Notes: generated from the sequence alone by a model not told the origin. 40,958 nt of DNA from Aminobacter sp. J41 (GCF_000526635.1 NZ_JAGL01000006.1:1-40958), one strand, 5' to 3'. Numbered from the stretch's first letter, positions 1-8,100 are shown. A program made the numbers and translations.

Positions 1-87
1 TGGCAATGCCTGCTGGCAGCCGCCAGCCAGAACATGAAGAAGATCGCCCTGGCACTCACCCGCCAGCCCCGCCTGGCGGGGGCATGA
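1..87 (+). CDS. Transposase, C-terminal end only (partial at window edge)
   Basis: An open frame enters from the left edge and ends at TGA 85-87. Its 28 visible residues include CLLAAASQNMKKIALAL, followed by a short basic, Pro-rich tail. This resembles the C-terminus of DDE transposases of the IS1182/IS5 type, which commonly end in an 'A-A-x-N-L/M-K-K' helix. The catalytic region lies outside the window, so neither the family nor whether the element is intact can be decided. No terminal inverted repeat could be assigned without the other end. The identification rests on one short motif. Confidence 0.5.
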   Translation, partial: WQCLLAAASQNMKKIALALTRQPRLAGA

Positions 88-166
88 GGCCCTCTCGCCC
101 CTTCATTATCTTCACTTCGTCAGGCGCCGGCAGCGCCCCTGCGCTCTGTCATCCCGCCCAAACGAA

Positions 167-197
167 AAACCCGCCAAAAAAATCGGCGGGTTTGTCA
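167..197. terminator. Bidirectional intrinsic terminator
   Basis: AAACCCGCC (167-175) and GGCGGGTTT (185-193) form a perfect 9-bp stem around an A-rich loop. T runs follow the stem on both strands. It lies between the transposase remnant and the end of the minus-strand DUF305 gene and could serve both transcripts. Confidence 0.65.
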
Positions 198-205
198 GTG
201 GTCTG

Positions 206-231
206 AAGGCAGCGAATTCGCTGCCTTTTTT
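206..231 (+). terminator. Palindromic hairpin terminator
   Basis: Positions 206-227 are a perfect 22-bp palindrome (AAGGCAGCGAA and its complement, with no loop bases left over). A T run to 231 follows on the plus strand. In practice the centre would open as a small loop. It is the second terminator-like structure in 65 bp, which suggests strong insulation between the mobile-element end and the copper genes. Confidence 0.6.
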
Positions 232-255
232 CATTGATGCGGTGCGTTTCCGGCT

Positions 256-645
256 TCAGTCGCCGTAGCCGTGCTTCGCCAGCCAGTCCTTCATGAACTT
301 GATCTCGACTTCCTGAGTCGCAATCACATCCTCGGCGAGCTTGCGCACTTCCGGATCCTTGCCGTGCTCGAGCACGATGCGCGCCATCGCCACCGCGCCC
401 TGGTGATGCGGGATCATGCTGCGCATGAAGTCGACGTCGGCGTCGCCCGTCATCTCGACGTCCATCGCATCATGCATTTGGCGGTTGGCCTCGTTGTAGG
501 CTTTGGCTGCGGGGCTTTCTTCCGCTGCACCATGGGCAGCATGGCCGCCGTGCGCCGAATGGTCATGGCTCTGCGCGTGTGCTGAATTCATCCCCACGCA
601 GGCGGCGATCGATGCCGAGATCAGCAGTGTTTTCAGTTTCGTCAT
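256..645 (-). CDS. DUF305 periplasmic protein, copper-associated (CopM-like)
   Basis: A 129-residue protein. Residues 1-24 are a Sec signal peptide ending AHA-Q. A His-rich linker (HDHSAHGGHAAHG) follows, then a DUF305 domain with the hallmark MIPHHQGAVAMA and a Met/His-rich surface. DUF305 proteins are four-helix, ferritin-like secreted proteins often found with copper resistance genes, and cyanobacterial CopM binds Cu(I). Here the gene is 33 bp downstream of a CopZ-like gene and shares its CueR-type promoter, so a role in binding periplasmic copper is the natural inference. The start at 645 places the signal peptide exactly at the N-terminus. Confidence 0.85.
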   Translation of the reverse strand: MTKLKTLLISASIAACVGMNSAHAQSHDHSAHGGHAAHGAAEESPAAKAYNEANRQMHDAMDVEMTGDADVDFMRSMIPHHQGAVAMARIVLEHGKDPEVRKLAEDVIATQEVEIKFMKDWLAKHGYGD

Positions 646-678
646 TTGCCGCTCTTCCGAGCAATGCCCCCGCTGTGG

Positions 679-873
679 TTATTCGGTCGAAACGGTGAAG
701 CCTGCTTCATCCAGCGCCGGCAGGAATGCCGAGCGCGGAAGCTCTGTCGACACCTCGACCTTCTTGGTGGCGAGATCCGCCTTCACCTGCGCCGTCGGGT
801 CGACCCGCTGGATCGCCTTGCTGACGCCGCGCACGCAACCTTCACAGGTCATGTTCTCGATATTGAACTGCAT
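679..873 (-). CDS. copZ: CopZ-like copper chaperone (HMA domain)
   Basis: A 64-residue single heavy-metal-associated domain with the metal site MTCEGC (Cys10 and Cys13) and the usual beta-alpha-beta-beta-alpha-beta length. Such proteins carry Cu(I) in the cytoplasm and hand it to the HMA domains of CopA, whose gene lies divergently at 1015. It is first in a two-gene minus-strand unit with the DUF305 gene and sits just downstream of a CueR-type promoter at 904-934. Family assignment is firm. The specific name CopZ is by context. Confidence 0.85.
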   Translation of the reverse strand: MQFNIENMTCEGCVRGVSKAIQRVDPTAQVKADLATKKVEVSTELPRSAFLPALDEAGFTVSTE

Positions 874-903
874 GATGAACTCCAGGTTCCATAATTTGGG
901 CGG

Positions 904-934
904 AGCATGGACCTTCCAACCTTGGGAAGGTCAA
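904..934 (-). promoter_or_regulatory. CueR-type promoter/operator for copZ-DUF305
   Basis: Reading the minus strand, TTGACC (934-929) is followed by a 19-bp spacer and a weak -10 CATGCT (909-904). Inside the spacer the dyad ACCTTCC (911-917) / GGAAGGT (925-931) matches the known CueR operator pattern. The stretched 19-bp spacer is the hallmark of promoters that MerR-family activators untwist. Confidence 0.75.
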
Positions 935-949
935 CCCACTTTCTGCCCC

Positions 950-980
950 TTGACCTTCCAATGGTTGGAACCCCCATCTA
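950..980 (+). promoter_or_regulatory. CueR-type promoter/operator for copA-cueR
   Basis: A -35 TTGACC (950-955), a 19-bp spacer and a -10-like CATCTA (975-980) precede copA by about 35 bp. The spacer holds the perfect dyad TTCCAA-TGG-TTGGAA (956-970). The same TTGACCTTCC start occurs on the opposite strand at the copZ promoter, so one regulator probably controls both directions. Confidence 0.75.
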
Positions 981-1014
981 AGGGTGGACGTTAGCCAACG
1001 AGCGAGACGACACC

Positions 1015-3495
1015 ATGAACGCGCCGCTGCAATCTACCACTTCACAAGGCAAGGCTCTTTCGCTGCCGATCGAAGGCATGACGTGCGCGTCCTGCGTCGG
1101 TCGCGTCGAAAAGGCGCTGAAGGCCGTGCCGGGCGTGACTGCCGCCAACGTCAATCTGGCGACCGAACGCGCCGACATCACCTATTCTGCCCCCTTCGAC
1201 TATGAAGCACTCGTCGCGGCGGTCGAAAACGCCGGCTACGACGTGCCGAAGTCCGACCGCTCAATCGAGCTGGCGGTTGAAGGCATGACCTGCGCGTCTT
1301 GTGTTGGCCGTGTCGAGAAGGCGCTGGCGAAGGTTCCCGGTGTCGAGGCAGCGACAGTGAACCTGGCCACCGAGCGCGCGGTCGTCACCGGTAATGCCGA
1401 CCTGAAAGAGCTGATCGCGGCGGTCGAAAATGCAGGCTACGACGCCCGCCCCATCGATCGCAGCGGCGAGGACGAGGAGCGGCAGGCAGAACGCAAGGAA
1501 GCCGAGGCTTCCCTGCTGCGGCGCGACCTCGCCATCGCTCTTGCGCTCACCATCCCCGTCTTCGTCCTGGAGATGGGCTCGCACACCTTCGATTTCGTGC
1601 ACGACCTCGTCATGCGCACGATCGGCATGCAGGCGAGCTGGTATCTGCAGTTCGTACTCACCACGATCGTGCTCGTCTTCCCCGGCCGCCGCTTCTACAC
1701 CAAGGGCCTGCCGGCACTGGCGCGGCTCGCGCCCGACATGAACTCGCTGGTAGCCGTCGGCACCCTCGCCGCCTACGGTTTCTCGCTGGTGGCGACCTTC
1801 GCCCCTGCCCTGCTGCCCGCCGGCACCGTCAACGTCTACTACGAGGCGGCAGCCGTCATCGTGACGCTGGTGCTGCTCGGCCGCTTCCTTGAGGCGCGCG
1901 CGAAGGGGCGCACCTCGCAGGCGATCCGCCGGCTGGTTCGGCTTCGCCCGCGTACCGCGCGCGTGCTGCGGGACGGGAAGCTCATCGAGATCCACGCGGC
2001 GAATGTTGCCCCCGGCGACATCATCGACCTACACCCTGGCGAACAGGTGCCAGTCGATGGCGAAGTTGTCGAAGGCAGCAGCTTCATCGACGAGTCGATG
2101 ATTTCCGGCGAGCCGGTACCGGTCGAAAAGCAGCCCGGCAGCCGCGTGACCGGCGGCACGATCAACCAGACCGGCGCGCTGACCTTCCGCGCCACCGCCG
2201 TCGGCGGCGACACTGTGCTCGCCCAGATCATCCGGCTGGTCGAGGAAGCGCAGGGTTCCAAGCTGCCGATCCAGGCGCTGGTCGACCAGGTGACGATGTG
2301 GTTCGTCCCCGCCGTCATGGCGGCAGCAACGCTCACCTTCATCACCTGGCTGTTGTTTGGCCCGCAGCCGGCGCTCACCTTCGCGCTCGTCAATGCCGTA
2401 GCCGTGCTTATCATCGCCTGTCCGTGTGCGATGGGGCTTGCCACGCCCACTTCGATCATGGTCGGCACCGGCCGCGCAGCCGAGATGGGCGTGCTTTTCC
2501 GCAAGGGCGAGGCGCTGCAGCAGCTGAAGGACGTCAGGATCATCGCCTTCGACAAGACCGGCACGCTGACTGAAGGCAAGCCGCGCCTGACCGACCTTGA
2601 ACTCGCCGGTGGCTTGGACCGTGGCAAGGTTCTTGCCATGGTCGCGGCTGTCGAGAAGCGCTCCGAGCACCCGATCGCCCGCGCCATCGTCGAGGCGGCA
2701 GAAGCCGAGCAATTGGCGATCCCGGAGATTGCGCGGTTCGAGAGCGTCACCGGCTACGGCGTCCATGCCGAGATCGACGGCACCGCCATCAACGTCGGCG
2801 CCGACCGCTACATGGCAAAGCTTGGCGTAGACATCACCGCCTTCGCCTCGACCGCCCAACGGCTCGGCCAAGAGGGCAAGAGCCCGCTCTACGCCGCGAT
2901 CGGCGGCAAGGCTGCGGCGATCATCGCCGTTGCCGACGAGGTCAAGGAGCAGACGCCTGCCGCCATCGCGGCGCTGCACCGCGCCGGCCTCAAGGTCGCG
3001 ATGATCAGCGGCGACAACCGCCGCACCGCCGAGGCCATCGCCCGCCGCCTCGGCATCGACGAGGTCGTCGCCGAAGTGCTGCCCGCGGGCAAGGTCGACA
3101 CCATCCGCCGCCTGCGCAGCGAACATGGCGCACTCGCGTTCGTCGGCGACGGTATCAACGATGCGCCCGCGCTTGCCGAAGCCGATGTCGGCATCGCCGT
3201 CGGCACCGGCACGGATGTAGCCATGGAGGCAGCTGACGTCGTCCTGATGTCCGGCCAGCTGACGGGCGTTGCCCGCGCGGTGGCGATCTCGCAGGCGACA
3301 ATCGGCAACATCCGTCAGAACCTGTTCTGGGCGTTTGCCTACAACGTCGCACTCATCCCCGTCGCTGCAGGCATCCTCTACCCGGCAGCCGGCATCCTGC
3401 TTTCGCCGGCGCTCGCGGCGGGCGCGATGGCGCTCTCCAGCGTGTTCGTCGTCGGCAATGCGCTGCGGCTTCGAACCTTCAATCCGGAGGTATGA
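1015..3495 (+). CDS. copA: Cu(I)-exporting P1B-type ATPase
   Basis: An 826-residue inner-membrane pump that exports Cu(I) (also Ag(I) in this family) from the cytoplasm, driven by ATP. Two N-terminal HMA domains carry GMTCASC sites (Cys24/27 and Cys93/96). Transmembrane helices follow. The intramembrane CPC motif is at 469-471, the phosphorylation motif DKTGTLT starts at Asp513, SEHPIARA marks the N-domain, and [10 protein letters not shown] the P-domain hinge. Length is normal for a two-HMA CopA; rhizobial homologues are also called ActP. The CueR-type promoter lies directly upstream, and cueR starts 1 bp after the stop, so the two are co-transcribed. Confidence 0.95.
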   Translation: MNAPLQSTTSQGKALSLPIEGMTCASCVGRVEKALKAVPGVTAANVNLATERADITYSAPFDYEALVAAVENAGYDVPKSDRSIELAVEGMTCASCVGRVEKALAKVPGVEAATVNLATERAVVTGNADLKELIAAVENAGYDARPIDRSGEDEERQAERKEAEASLLRRDLAIALALTIPVFVLEMGSHTFDFVHDLVMRTIGMQASWYLQFVLTTIVLVFPGRRFYTKGLPALARLAPDMNSLVAVGTLAAYGFSLVATFAPALLPAGTVNVYYEAAAVIVTLVLLGRFLEARAKGRTSQAIRRLVRLRPRTARVLRDGKLIEIHAANVAPGDIIDLHPGEQVPVDGEVVEGSSFIDESMISGEPVPVEKQPGSRVTGGTINQTGALTFRATAVGGDTVLAQIIRLVEEAQGSKLPIQALVDQVTMWFVPAVMAAATLTFITWLLFGPQPALTFALVNAVAVLIIACPCAMGLATPTSIMVGTGRAAEMGVLFRKGEALQQLKDVRIIAFDKTGTLTEGKPRLTDLELAGGLDRGKVLAMVAAVEKRSEHPIARAIVEAAEAEQLAIPEIARFESVTGYGVHAEIDGTAINVGADRYMAKLGVDITAFASTAQRLGQEGKSPLYAAIGGKAAAIIAVADEVKEQTPAAIAALHRAGLKVAMISGDNRRTAEAIARRLGIDEVVAEVLPAGKVDTIRRLRSEHGALAFVGDGINDAPALAEADVGIAVGTGTDVAMEAADVVLMSGQLTGVARAVAISQATIGNIRQNLFWAFAYNVALIPVAAGILYPAAGILLSPALAAGAMALSSVFVVGNALRLRTFNPEV

Positions 3496-3496
3496 A

Positions 3497-3937
3497 ATGA
3501 ACATCGGCCAGGCAGCAAAGGCATCGGGCGTCAGCGCCAAGATGATCCGCTACTACGAGCAGACCGGCCTGATCCCTCCCGCGGAAAGGACCGCGTCAGG
3601 CTACCGCGACTATTCGCAGAACGACGTCCACGTGCTGCGCTTCATTCGCCGCGCTCGCGACCTCGGCTTCTCGGTTGCGGAAATTCAGGGACTGCTGGGG
3701 CTCTGGCGCGACCGCAATCGCAAGAGCGCCGACGTCAAGCGCATCGCGCTCGACCACATTTCGGAACTGCGAAAGCGGATCGCGGAGATGGAGCAGATGG
3801 CGGCGACGCTCGAACATCTGGCGTCCTGCTGCTCGGGCGACCACCGCCCCGACTGCCCGATCCTCGCGGATCTTGAAAGCCCGGAGGGGCTGTCGGCATC
3901 GGCGCCGCGGATCTCCCACGGCGCCGTGCACGGATAG
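3497..3937 (+). CDS. cueR: Cu(I)-responsive MerR-family regulator CueR (HmrR)
   Basis: A 146-residue regulator. The N-terminal winged helix reads MNIGQAAKASGVSAKMIRYY, then a coiled-coil dimer helix, then the metal loop CCSGDHRPDC. Cys112 and Cys120 fall at the same numbers as in E. coli CueR, and Ser77 occupies the position that separates monovalent (Cu, Ag, Au) sensors from divalent ones, which carry Cys there. I chose ATG 3497 because of the GGAGG at 3486-3490 inside the end of copA; the frame stays open upstream but only as copA shadow. It should act on the two promoters at 904-980 and so control its own operon. Its stop is only 2 bp from the end of the convergent eda gene. Confidence 0.93.
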   Translation: MNIGQAAKASGVSAKMIRYYEQTGLIPPAERTASGYRDYSQNDVHVLRFIRRARDLGFSVAEIQGLLGLWRDRNRKSADVKRIALDHISELRKRIAEMEQMAATLEHLASCCSGDHRPDCPILADLESPEGLSASAPRISHGAVHG

Positions 3938-3939
3938 TT

Positions 3940-4584
3940 TTAGCGCTTGAGGGACGCGGCCTCGCGGGCGAGCGCCGCGATCTCATCCCACTTGCCGCCC
4001 TTGACCAGCGCATCCGGCGCGATCCACGAGCCGCCGACGCAGACGACATTCGGCAGCGACAGGTACTCGGCCGCGTTCTTCGCGCTGATGCCGCCGGTCG
4101 GACAAAAGCGGATGCCGGCGAGCGGCGACGACAGCGCCTTGAGGAAACCGGCACCACCGGCCTGTTCCGCGGGGAAGAATTTCAGCAGCGAGTAGCCAGC
4201 CTGGCGAGCAGCCATGATCTCGCTCGGCGTGATCGCGCCCGGCAGCAGCGGCACCTCGCTTGCTGCCGCCGCCTCGATGAGCTGCGGTGTCAGGCCCGGG
4301 CTGACGATGAACTTCGCCCCCGCCTCGGCGGCCTGCGCAAAATGGTCCGCATCAAGAATGGTGCCGGCACCGACAATCGCTTCCGGCACCTCTGTAGCGG
4401 CGCGGCGGATCGCTTCGATGGCAGCCGGCGTGCGCAGGGTGATTTCGATGGCCGGCAAGCCGCCCTTGGCCAGCGCGCGCGCCAGCGGCACGGCATCCTC
4501 GGCACGGTCAATTTTCAGGACCGGAATGACCGGCTGGCCTTCCATCACCTTGAGAAGCGGTTCGGTCTTCTGTGCACCCTTCAT
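3940..4584 (-). CDS. eda: 2-keto-3-deoxy-6-phosphogluconate (KDPG) aldolase
   Basis: A 214-residue class I aldolase of the Entner-Doudoroff pathway, splitting KDPG into pyruvate and glyceraldehyde-3-phosphate. Visible family marks are EITLRT with the catalytic Glu47, GAGTI around residue 75, and the Schiff-base lysine Lys135 in LLKFFPAE. Length is typical. The family also includes KDPGal aldolases and 4-hydroxy-2-oxoglutarate aldolase. No edd, zwf or pgl is adjacent, so the exact substrate is less certain than the fold. An inverted repeat at 4618-4634 upstream could be its operator. Confidence 0.88.
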   Translation of the reverse strand: MKGAQKTEPLLKVMEGQPVIPVLKIDRAEDAVPLARALAKGGLPAIEITLRTPAAIEAIRRAATEVPEAIVGAGTILDADHFAQAAEAGAKFIVSPGLTPQLIEAAAASEVPLLPGAITPSEIMAARQAGYSLLKFFPAEQAGGAGFLKALSSPLAGIRFCPTGGISAKNAAEYLSLPNVVCVGGSWIAPDALVKGGKWDEIAALAREAASLKR

Positions 4585-4617
4585 CGGTCCTGCTCCAGAT
4601 CAAGTTTCAATCGATTA

Positions 4618-4634
4618 GGTACAGCGCGTGTACC
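4618..4634. promoter_or_regulatory. Inverted repeat upstream of eda (possible operator)
   Basis: GGTACA-GCGCG-TGTACC is a perfect 6-5-6 dyad lying 34-50 bp upstream of the eda start, where a repressor could act. I cannot assign it to a regulator family. Confidence 0.4.
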
Positions 4635-4637
4635 AGA

Positions 4638-4666
4638 GCCGGGCCCATGCTGTCCATGAGCCCGGC
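4638..4666. terminator. GC-rich hairpin between muramidase and eda
   Basis: GCCGGGC (4638-4644) pairs with GCCCGGC (4660-4666), with further pairing inside (CATG/CATG). It sits 8 bp past the muramidase stop on the minus strand. There is no T run, so it may be a weak or Rho-assisted terminator rather than a classical one. Confidence 0.35.
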
Positions 4667-4673
4667 GTTCACG

Positions 4674-5249
4674 TTAGGATCTGCGGCCGAACAGCGCCGC
4701 GAAAAAACGGATGGTGCTGTCGAACAGGTCGGCCGGCCCGCGCGTCCGCGCCGTCCGGGTTTCCGCGCCAGCATTGAGTCCGAGATCAAAGCTCACCTTC
4801 TGGTAGATGGCATAGGCCGCTGCGAGCTTGGTGTCGTAGCGGTTGCGACGATAGGCGGGTCCGTTGTAGCCGCGGGCGAAGGCGGCCCAGTCGTGCGCGC
4901 CCATCACTTGCCCGACGCCCCACGAAGTCGATTCATACGCGGCCTTGCGGTCGATTTCAGCTGCCTGCCGCAGCATCTGCCAGCGTGCGGCTTGTGAGGC
5001 AGGATTGCGGATGACGCCGGCCTGCGGTGCGGCGAGCCCTTGCTTCCGCGCCCCCTCGCGCCCGTCGCCCGCTAGCCTGCGGTCGAAATAGTGTCCCTCG
5101 AAGCGGATCAGCGGCTCGGGCCTGCCTTCGACCAGCGCCTGAATACGCCCGCCGGATTCCACCTCCACGACAGCCGCAAGTGCCGCCGGTTCGACCTTGA
5201 GCGTGCGCGCCACTTCCGCAATCGTCAGCCTCTTTGTTTCGTTCAGCAT
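4674..5249 (-). CDS. N-acetylmuramidase (DUF3380 family), apparently with an internal deletion
   Basis: A 191-residue cytoplasmic or phage-type peptidoglycan hydrolase-like protein. The N-terminal part (AVVEVESGG with the likely catalytic Glu, then IRFEGHYFDRRL) and the later YNGPAYRRNRYDTKLAAAY both match the DUF3380 muramidase family. Between AYESTSWGVGQVMGAH and DWAAFARGYNGP, family members normally carry roughly 45-50 more residues (a helical segment starting near 'W-x-W-L-G'). Here the two blocks are fused in frame. The protein may be folded but inactive, or a decaying gene. A C-terminal tail (about residues 150-191) is not part of the domain. There is no signal peptide and no holin neighbour. 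A hairpin masks its ribosome-binding site (5259-5274). Confidence 0.75.
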   Translation of the reverse strand: MLNETKRLTIAEVARTLKVEPAALAAVVEVESGGRIQALVEGRPEPLIRFEGHYFDRRLAGDGREGARKQGLAAPQAGVIRNPASQAARWQMLRQAAEIDRKAAYESTSWGVGQVMGAHDWAAFARGYNGPAYRRNRYDTKLAAAYAIYQKVSFDLGLNAGAETRTARTRGPADLFDSTIRFFAALFGRRS

Positions 5250-5258
5250 CGCCAGGAA

Positions 5259-5274
5259 CCTCCCTAAGTGGAGG
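5259..5274 (-). promoter_or_regulatory. Hairpin sequestering the muramidase ribosome-binding site
   Basis: On the minus strand CCTCC (5274-5270), the loop ACTTAG and GGAGG (5263-5259) form a perfect stem. The GGAGG is the Shine-Dalgarno sequence, 9 nt before the ATG at 5249. The mRNA would therefore hide its own ribosome-binding site, and translation should be weak unless the stem is opened. Confidence 0.5.
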
Positions 5275-5362
5275 CCTCAGTTTCGATAACGTCCCGGAGA
5301 GGTGGATAAGTGCGTCACCGAAACAGCTTGAAACCCCGCATGTGGCGGATTAATCGCGGCCC

Positions 5363-6283
5363 ATGGAAAACAATGGTCCTTTTCGCGTAGCCGCCCTTTA
5401 CCGCTTCACCTCGCTACCGCAGTTCACGGAGCTGCGTGCCCCGCTTGCCGAGTTCTGCGAAGCGCGCGGCATCAAGGGAACGCTGCTGCTGGCCCACGAA
5501 GGCATCAACGGCACCGTCGCCGGCACCTACGAGGCGATTGCCGAGCTGATCGACTATCTCAGCGCCATCAAGGAGCTCGAAGGCCTCGAGCTGAAGTACT
5601 CCCACGCGACCGAGATGCCGTTCCACCGCATGAAGGTGCGCCTGAAGCGCGAGATCGTCACCATGGGCGTCGACACGATCGACCCACTGCGCGATGCCGG
5701 CACCTATGTCGAGCCGCGCGAGTGGAACAAGCTGATCTCTGATCCAGACACCATCGTCATCGACACGCGCAACACCTACGAGACGGCAATCGGCATCTTC
5801 AAAGGCGCAATCGATCCCGAGACGCAGACCTTCACCGAGTTCCCGCGCTGGGCGCAGAACCGGCACAACGAGCTCAAGGGCCGCAAGGTCGCCATGTACT
5901 GCACCGGCGGCATTCGCTGCGAGAAGGCGACCGCCTACATGCGCTCGATCGGCATCGAGGAGGTCTACCACCTCAAAGGCGGCATCCTGAAGTATCTCGA
6001 GGAAGTCCCGCCGGAAGAGAGCCTGTGGGAAGGCGAGTGCTTCGTCTTCGACGAGCGCGTCTCGGTGAAGCACGGCCTTGAGGAAGGCGATGCGGAGCTG
6101 TGCCGCGCCTGCCGCCATCCGCTCCTGCCGGAAGACCTCAAGTCGCCGTACTATGAGGAAGGTGTCTCCTGCCATCGTTGCTACGATACGCGCACGGAGG
6201 AAGACCGGGCGCGCTACCGTGAGCGTCACCGGCAGGTGCTGCTGGCGCAAAAGCGCGGCAAGGGTCCCCATATCGGCAGCTGA
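5363..6283 (+). CDS. trhO: tRNA uridine(34) hydroxylase TrhO (YceA-type rhodanese)
   Basis: A 306-residue protein of the TrhO/YceA family, which hydroxylates U34 of certain tRNAs using prephenate-independent, O2-dependent chemistry (5-hydroxyuridine formation). It has an N-terminal acylphosphatase-like UPF0176 domain (about 1-100, with [16 protein letters not shown]), then a rhodanese domain with the active-site loop [10 protein letters not shown] (Cys180 and Cys186). A Cys-rich C-terminal tail follows ([14 protein letters not shown]), as in the longer members. It stands alone, with a good start context and no operon partner; the DUF533 gene begins 112 bp later. Confidence 0.9.
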   Translation: MENNGPFRVAALYRFTSLPQFTELRAPLAEFCEARGIKGTLLLAHEGINGTVAGTYEAIAELIDYLSAIKELEGLELKYSHATEMPFHRMKVRLKREIVTMGVDTIDPLRDAGTYVEPREWNKLISDPDTIVIDTRNTYETAIGIFKGAIDPETQTFTEFPRWAQNRHNELKGRKVAMYCTGGIRCEKATAYMRSIGIEEVYHLKGGILKYLEEVPPEESLWEGECFVFDERVSVKHGLEEGDAELCRACRHPLLPEDLKSPYYEEGVSCHRCYDTRTEEDRARYRERHRQVLLAQKRGKGPHIGS

Positions 6284-6395
6284 CGCAACTTCGGCGAGCT
6301 TTCCCCCCGTCATTGCAATGCCACATCGGCCTGCCTACTTTCGGACAGGTCGCCCCCTGGTGCGGCCTGACGCAAAGCCGAACAAGGAGGCAAGC

Positions 6396-7127
6396 ATGCT
6401 CGACCCGAAGAAGCTTCTGGACGAACTTCTCGGCACCGCCGTACCGGGAACCGGTGCGACCGTGCGCGACAATGCAGGCAAGGCCGTGCAGATGGCAAAG
6501 GACAATCCGCTTGCAACGGGCGCGCTGGCCGCGGTGCTTCTCGGCACGAGGACCGGCCGCCAGATGTCGGGTTCGGCACTGAAGCTGGGCGGCCTCGCCG
6601 CCATAGCGGGCCTCGCCTACAAAGCCTACCAGAACTATTCGAACGGGAAGCAGCCGGGCGAACAGCCGGCAGCCACCGAACCTGAGCTCCTGCCACCGCC
6701 CGAAGGCACCCCCTTCAGCCCGGAACAGGCGCCGCAGGGCGAGAACGAGTTTGCGCTGGTGATCGTCCGCGCCATGATCGCGGCCGCCAGAGCCGATGGC
6801 CATATCGACGCCGAGGAACGCGCGAAGATCGCCGACCGCCTTCACCTTTCCGGCATTGGCGACGAGGCCGAGGCATTCCTGATGTCCGAGCTTGAGAAGC
6901 CGCTCGACCTCGACGCGATCGTTGCCGCAGCCAAGACCGACGCGCAGAAGGTCGAGCTCTACACCGCGTCGCGAATTGCGATTGACCCGGATACACGTGC
7001 CGAGCGCGGTTATCTAGACCTGCTCGCGGGCAGGCTGTCGCTACCGGACGCACTTGTCGAGCATATCGAGGAGACGGTGTCGGCGGTGAAAACCGAAGCC
7101 GCCGCTCCTGCCAACTCCCCCTGGTAA
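6396..7127 (+). CDS. DUF533 / TerB-like protein
   Basis: A 243-residue protein. Residues 1-90 start MLDPKKLLDELLG and contain Gly/Ala-rich, weakly hydrophobic stretches typical of DUF533 (AVLLGTRTGRQ, then GLAAIAGLAYKAYQNY). A Pro/Glu linker follows, then a helical TerB-like domain from about 110 (ALVIVRAMIAAARADGHID, with acidic residues). TerB-like domains bind metal or membranes in tellurite-resistance contexts, but no ter genes are nearby and the function of DUF533 proteins is unknown. I set the start at ATG 6396 because of AAGGAGG at 6384-6390; the frame is open further upstream only as shadow of trhO. Confidence 0.85.
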   Translation: MLDPKKLLDELLGTAVPGTGATVRDNAGKAVQMAKDNPLATGALAAVLLGTRTGRQMSGSALKLGGLAAIAGLAYKAYQNYSNGKQPGEQPAATEPELLPPPEGTPFSPEQAPQGENEFALVIVRAMIAAARADGHIDAEERAKIADRLHLSGIGDEAEAFLMSELEKPLDLDAIVAAAKTDAQKVELYTASRIAIDPDTRAERGYLDLLAGRLSLPDALVEHIEETVSAVKTEAAAPANSPW

Positions 7128-7151
7128 GAAGTGCGAATTTTTCTGGAAGCG

Positions 7152-7167
7152 TTAACCTTTCGTTAAC
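7152..7167 (+). promoter_or_regulatory. Perfect CtrA box
   Basis: TTAA (7152-7155), seven bases, TTAAC (7163-7167) exactly matches the CtrA consensus TTAA-N7-TTAAC of alphaproteobacteria. A GATTC site for the CcrM methylase lies at 7184-7188. Both precede a candidate small RNA, suggesting cell-cycle control of it. Confidence 0.6.
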
Positions 7168-7177
7168 CGATCAGGTC

Positions 7178-7258
7178 CACCCTGATTCTCAGACGATTTC
7201 GCTCTCCTCCTCCCAGGCGTAGTCGAACTAGGGCGGTCAGCAGACCGCCCTCTCTTTG
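7178..7258 (+). ncRNA. mmgR: suhB/mmgR-family small RNA (candidate)
   Basis: An approximately 80-nt element. A stem formed by GAC..CGC (7192-7202) with GCG..GTC (7217-7224) displays the loop CTCCTCCTCCC, an anti-Shine-Dalgarno motif. A strong terminator follows: GGGCGGTC (7231-7238), loop AGCA, GACCGCCC (7243-7250), T-rich tail. This layout matches the rhizobial suhB RNA motif, whose Sinorhizobium member MmgR limits polyhydroxybutyrate granule accumulation. Such RNAs act in trans by pairing with ribosome-binding sites, usually with Hfq. The 5' end is estimated. The family name is recalled from sequence pattern, not searched. Confidence 0.6.
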
Positions 7259-7326
7259 TGGCAAAGCCGCTTGTCTTCCCCATCGTCATCTGCAAAGCAC
7301 AGTCAGTTGCACTGGGAGAAGCATAC

Positions 7327-8085
7327 ATGTCTGAAAGCAAAGTCGCCCTCGTCACCGGAGCTGGCTCCGGCATCGGCAAAGCCGTCGCAACGACGCTGGT
7401 TGCCGCTGGATGGAACACGGTTTTCACTGGCCGCCGCCTCGACCGCCTGGAGGAAGCGGCGAAGGCAGCTGAATCAGCAGGCACGGCAAAGGCCGTCGCG
7501 ATTGCCTGCGACGTCACCAAGGCCGATCAGGTCGATGAGCTGTTCGCCAAGATCGAGCAGCAGTTCGGCCGTCTCGACCTCCTCTTCAACAACGCCGGCA
7601 TGGGCGCCAAGGGCGCTATGATCGACGAAATTCCGGTAGAGGTCTGGAAAGAGGTCGTCGACGTCAATCTCACCGGCTCGTTCCTGTGCGCGCGCGGCGC
7701 CTTCCGCATGATGCGCAACCAGAAGCCGCAGGGCGGGCGCATCATCAACAATGGCTCGATCTCGGCCCATGCGCCGCGTCCGGGCACGATTCCCTACACC
7801 GCGACCAAGCACGCCATTACTGGCCTGACGAAGACGCTCGCCCTCGACGGCCGCCCGTTCGACATCGCCTGCGGTCAGATCGACATCGGCAACGCCCTCA
7901 CCGAACTCGCCGCACCAATGGCCTCCGGCGTGCCGCAGGCTGACGGGTCGATGCGCGCCGAGGCGTTGATGGATGTCCAGCACGTCGCGAACGCAGTTCT
8001 GCACATGGCGAGCCTGCCGCTCGACGCCAACGTGCTGTTCATGACGGTCATGGCAACGAAGATGCCCTTCGTCGGCCGCGGCTGA
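7327..8085 (+). CDS. Short-chain dehydrogenase/reductase
   Basis: A 252-residue classical SDR. It has the Rossmann motif VTGAGSGIG near the N-terminus, NNAG, the catalytic Ser in [10 protein letters not shown], and YTATK (catalytic Tyr and Lys). An Arg at the end of beta-2 (FTGRRLDR) favours NADP(H). ATG 7327 follows a GGGAGA-like ribosome-binding site; an in-frame ATG at 7258 lies in the sRNA terminator and is unlikely. The protein ends without the family's usual extended C-terminal loop signature, and the substrate cannot be predicted. It is monocistronic, ending before a hairpin at 8101. Confidence 0.88.
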   Translation: MSESKVALVTGAGSGIGKAVATTLVAAGWNTVFTGRRLDRLEEAAKAAESAGTAKAVAIACDVTKADQVDELFAKIEQQFGRLDLLFNNAGMGAKGAMIDEIPVEVWKEVVDVNLTGSFLCARGAFRMMRNQKPQGGRIINNGSISAHAPRPGTIPYTATKHAITGLTKTLALDGRPFDIACGQIDIGNALTELAAPMASGVPQADGSMRAEALMDVQHVANAVLHMASLPLDANVLFMTVMATKMPFVGRG

Positions 8086-8100
8086 CGCGCCGCAAGATCG

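Noticed and set aside
6..206. A 66-codon open frame at the left edge
   Set aside because: It overlaps the transposase end in another frame, is Pro-rich noise, and runs through a terminator hairpin.
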